Part shown: in pieces, positions 63,837-64,000 of the stretch | Numbering within the stretch: the stretch's first letter is position 1 | Layout of the letters: each line of letters opens with the position of its first letter | Assembly (NCBI RefSeq): GCF_018691265.1 | Contig: NW_024881313.1 | Span: 11,608,501 to 11,672,500 of the forward strand | DNA: 64,000 nucleotides | From: Tyto alba | Taxonomy: Eukaryota > Chordata > Aves > Strigiformes > Tytonidae | Direction: 5' to 3' | The notes under the pieces: model-generated | Seen by the model: only the letters and a program-made list of their open reading frames with translations | Databases searched by the model: none | Told to the model about the DNA's origin: nothing | Made by a program: the position numbers and the translations under genes

Positions 63837-64000
63837 GCCCGTGGGGGAGATGCATGGGAGATGAATGCGGTCCAGGCGGCATCCAGACACGAGCGGTGTG
63901 GTGCGCCCATGTGGAGGGCTGGACCACGCTGCCCACGAACTGCAAGCAGCTGGAGCGGCCGGACAACCAGCAGAGCTGTTTTCGGGTCTGCGACTGGCAC
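63837..64000 (+). CDS. THSD7A: THSD7A internal exon (partial), first thrombospondin type-1 repeat
   Basis: THSD7A is a large type I membrane glycoprotein with a long extracellular array of thrombospondin type-1 (TSP1) repeats; it is known from endothelial cells and kidney podocytes. After a splice acceptor the exon reads GC then 54 full codons (63839-64000) without a stop and runs off the window. The peptide opens PWGRCMGDECGPGGIQTR, carries the WCAHVEGW core and ends CFRVCDWH. It has six cysteines (residues 5, 10, 22, 35, 47, 51 of this fragment), as expected for a TSP1 module. It matches my memory of the N-terminal repeat of vertebrate THSD7A with only a few substitutions (for example a Pro in place of His before TNCK). 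The paralogue THSD7B, as I remember it, differs much more here (FHVDGW in place of AHVEGW). The first two bases complete a codon begun in the previous exon, probably Gly. The donor end lies outside the window. Many CpGs contrast with the AT-rich intron. Confidence is high for the THSD7 family and good for 7A. Confidence 0.88.

Noticed and set aside
63782..64000. 72-codon minus-strand frame at the window end
   Set aside because: It is the antisense shadow of the THSD7A exon.
1..64000. CRISPR array, tRNA or rRNA genes, prokaryotic operon or defence system
   Set aside because: No direct-repeat/spacer pattern, cloverleaf or rRNA motif was recognised, and gene density and composition are those of a vertebrate intron.
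63837..64000. Assignment of the exon to THSD7B
   Set aside because: The AHVEGWTT segment and CKQ.ERP.NQQ pattern fit THSD7A as remembered; THSD7B differs at these positions. A database search should confirm this.

Overview
The window is vertebrate nuclear DNA, AT-rich and almost entirely non-coding, and it looks avian. Evidence for a bird (or other archosaur-like sauropsid): at least five 5'-truncated CR1 LINE fragments with the typical avian CR1 3' ends, and two copies of a roughly 1-kb endogenous-retrovirus LTR of a kind familiar from bird genomes. There are no bacterial-style operons, no tRNA or rRNA genes, no CRISPR array and no intact mobile-element ORFs. The species cannot be named from this window.

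The only convincing protein-coding sequence is at the extreme right end, on the + strand. A polypyrimidine tract and AG acceptor (AG at 63835-63836) are followed by 164 bp of exon that stays open to the last base. It encodes the first thrombospondin type-1 repeat of THSD7A, with six cysteines and the WCAHVEGW core. The exon starts two bases into a codon (phase-1 intron). Positions 1-63836 are therefore best read as the 3' part of a very long intron, probably THSD7A intron 1.

Layout: 1-11007 is unique AT-rich intron with poly-T tracts. 11008-12017 is solo LTR copy 1 with an imperfect 5-bp target-site duplication (TSD). 12018-15007 is unique intron ending near a perfect hairpin. 15008-16006 is solo LTR copy 2, same family and orientation, with its own imperfect 5-bp TSD. 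16007-21334 is AT-rich intron. About 21335-22135 is an old CR1 reverse-transcriptase fossil. About 37488-37780, 42960-43050, 45603-45722 and 50634-50982 are CR1 3'-end fragments. Between and after these lie intron, microsatellites (poly-T, TA, GTTT, TTG) and a few locally CpG-bearing patches that could be conserved enhancers. 63837-64000 is the exon.

Organisation relative to the host gene: all five recognised CR1 pieces are antisense to THSD7A, and every mononucleotide run of 20 bases or more is T on the sense strand. Both LTRs lie in the sense orientation and keep recognisable CCAAT, TATA-like and polyadenylation signals. They are the elements most likely to affect THSD7A transcription. I found no evidence of a previously undescribed biological system. 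The most checkable novelties are the LTR pair with its unusually long predicted R region, the candidate regulatory patches and the orientation bias.
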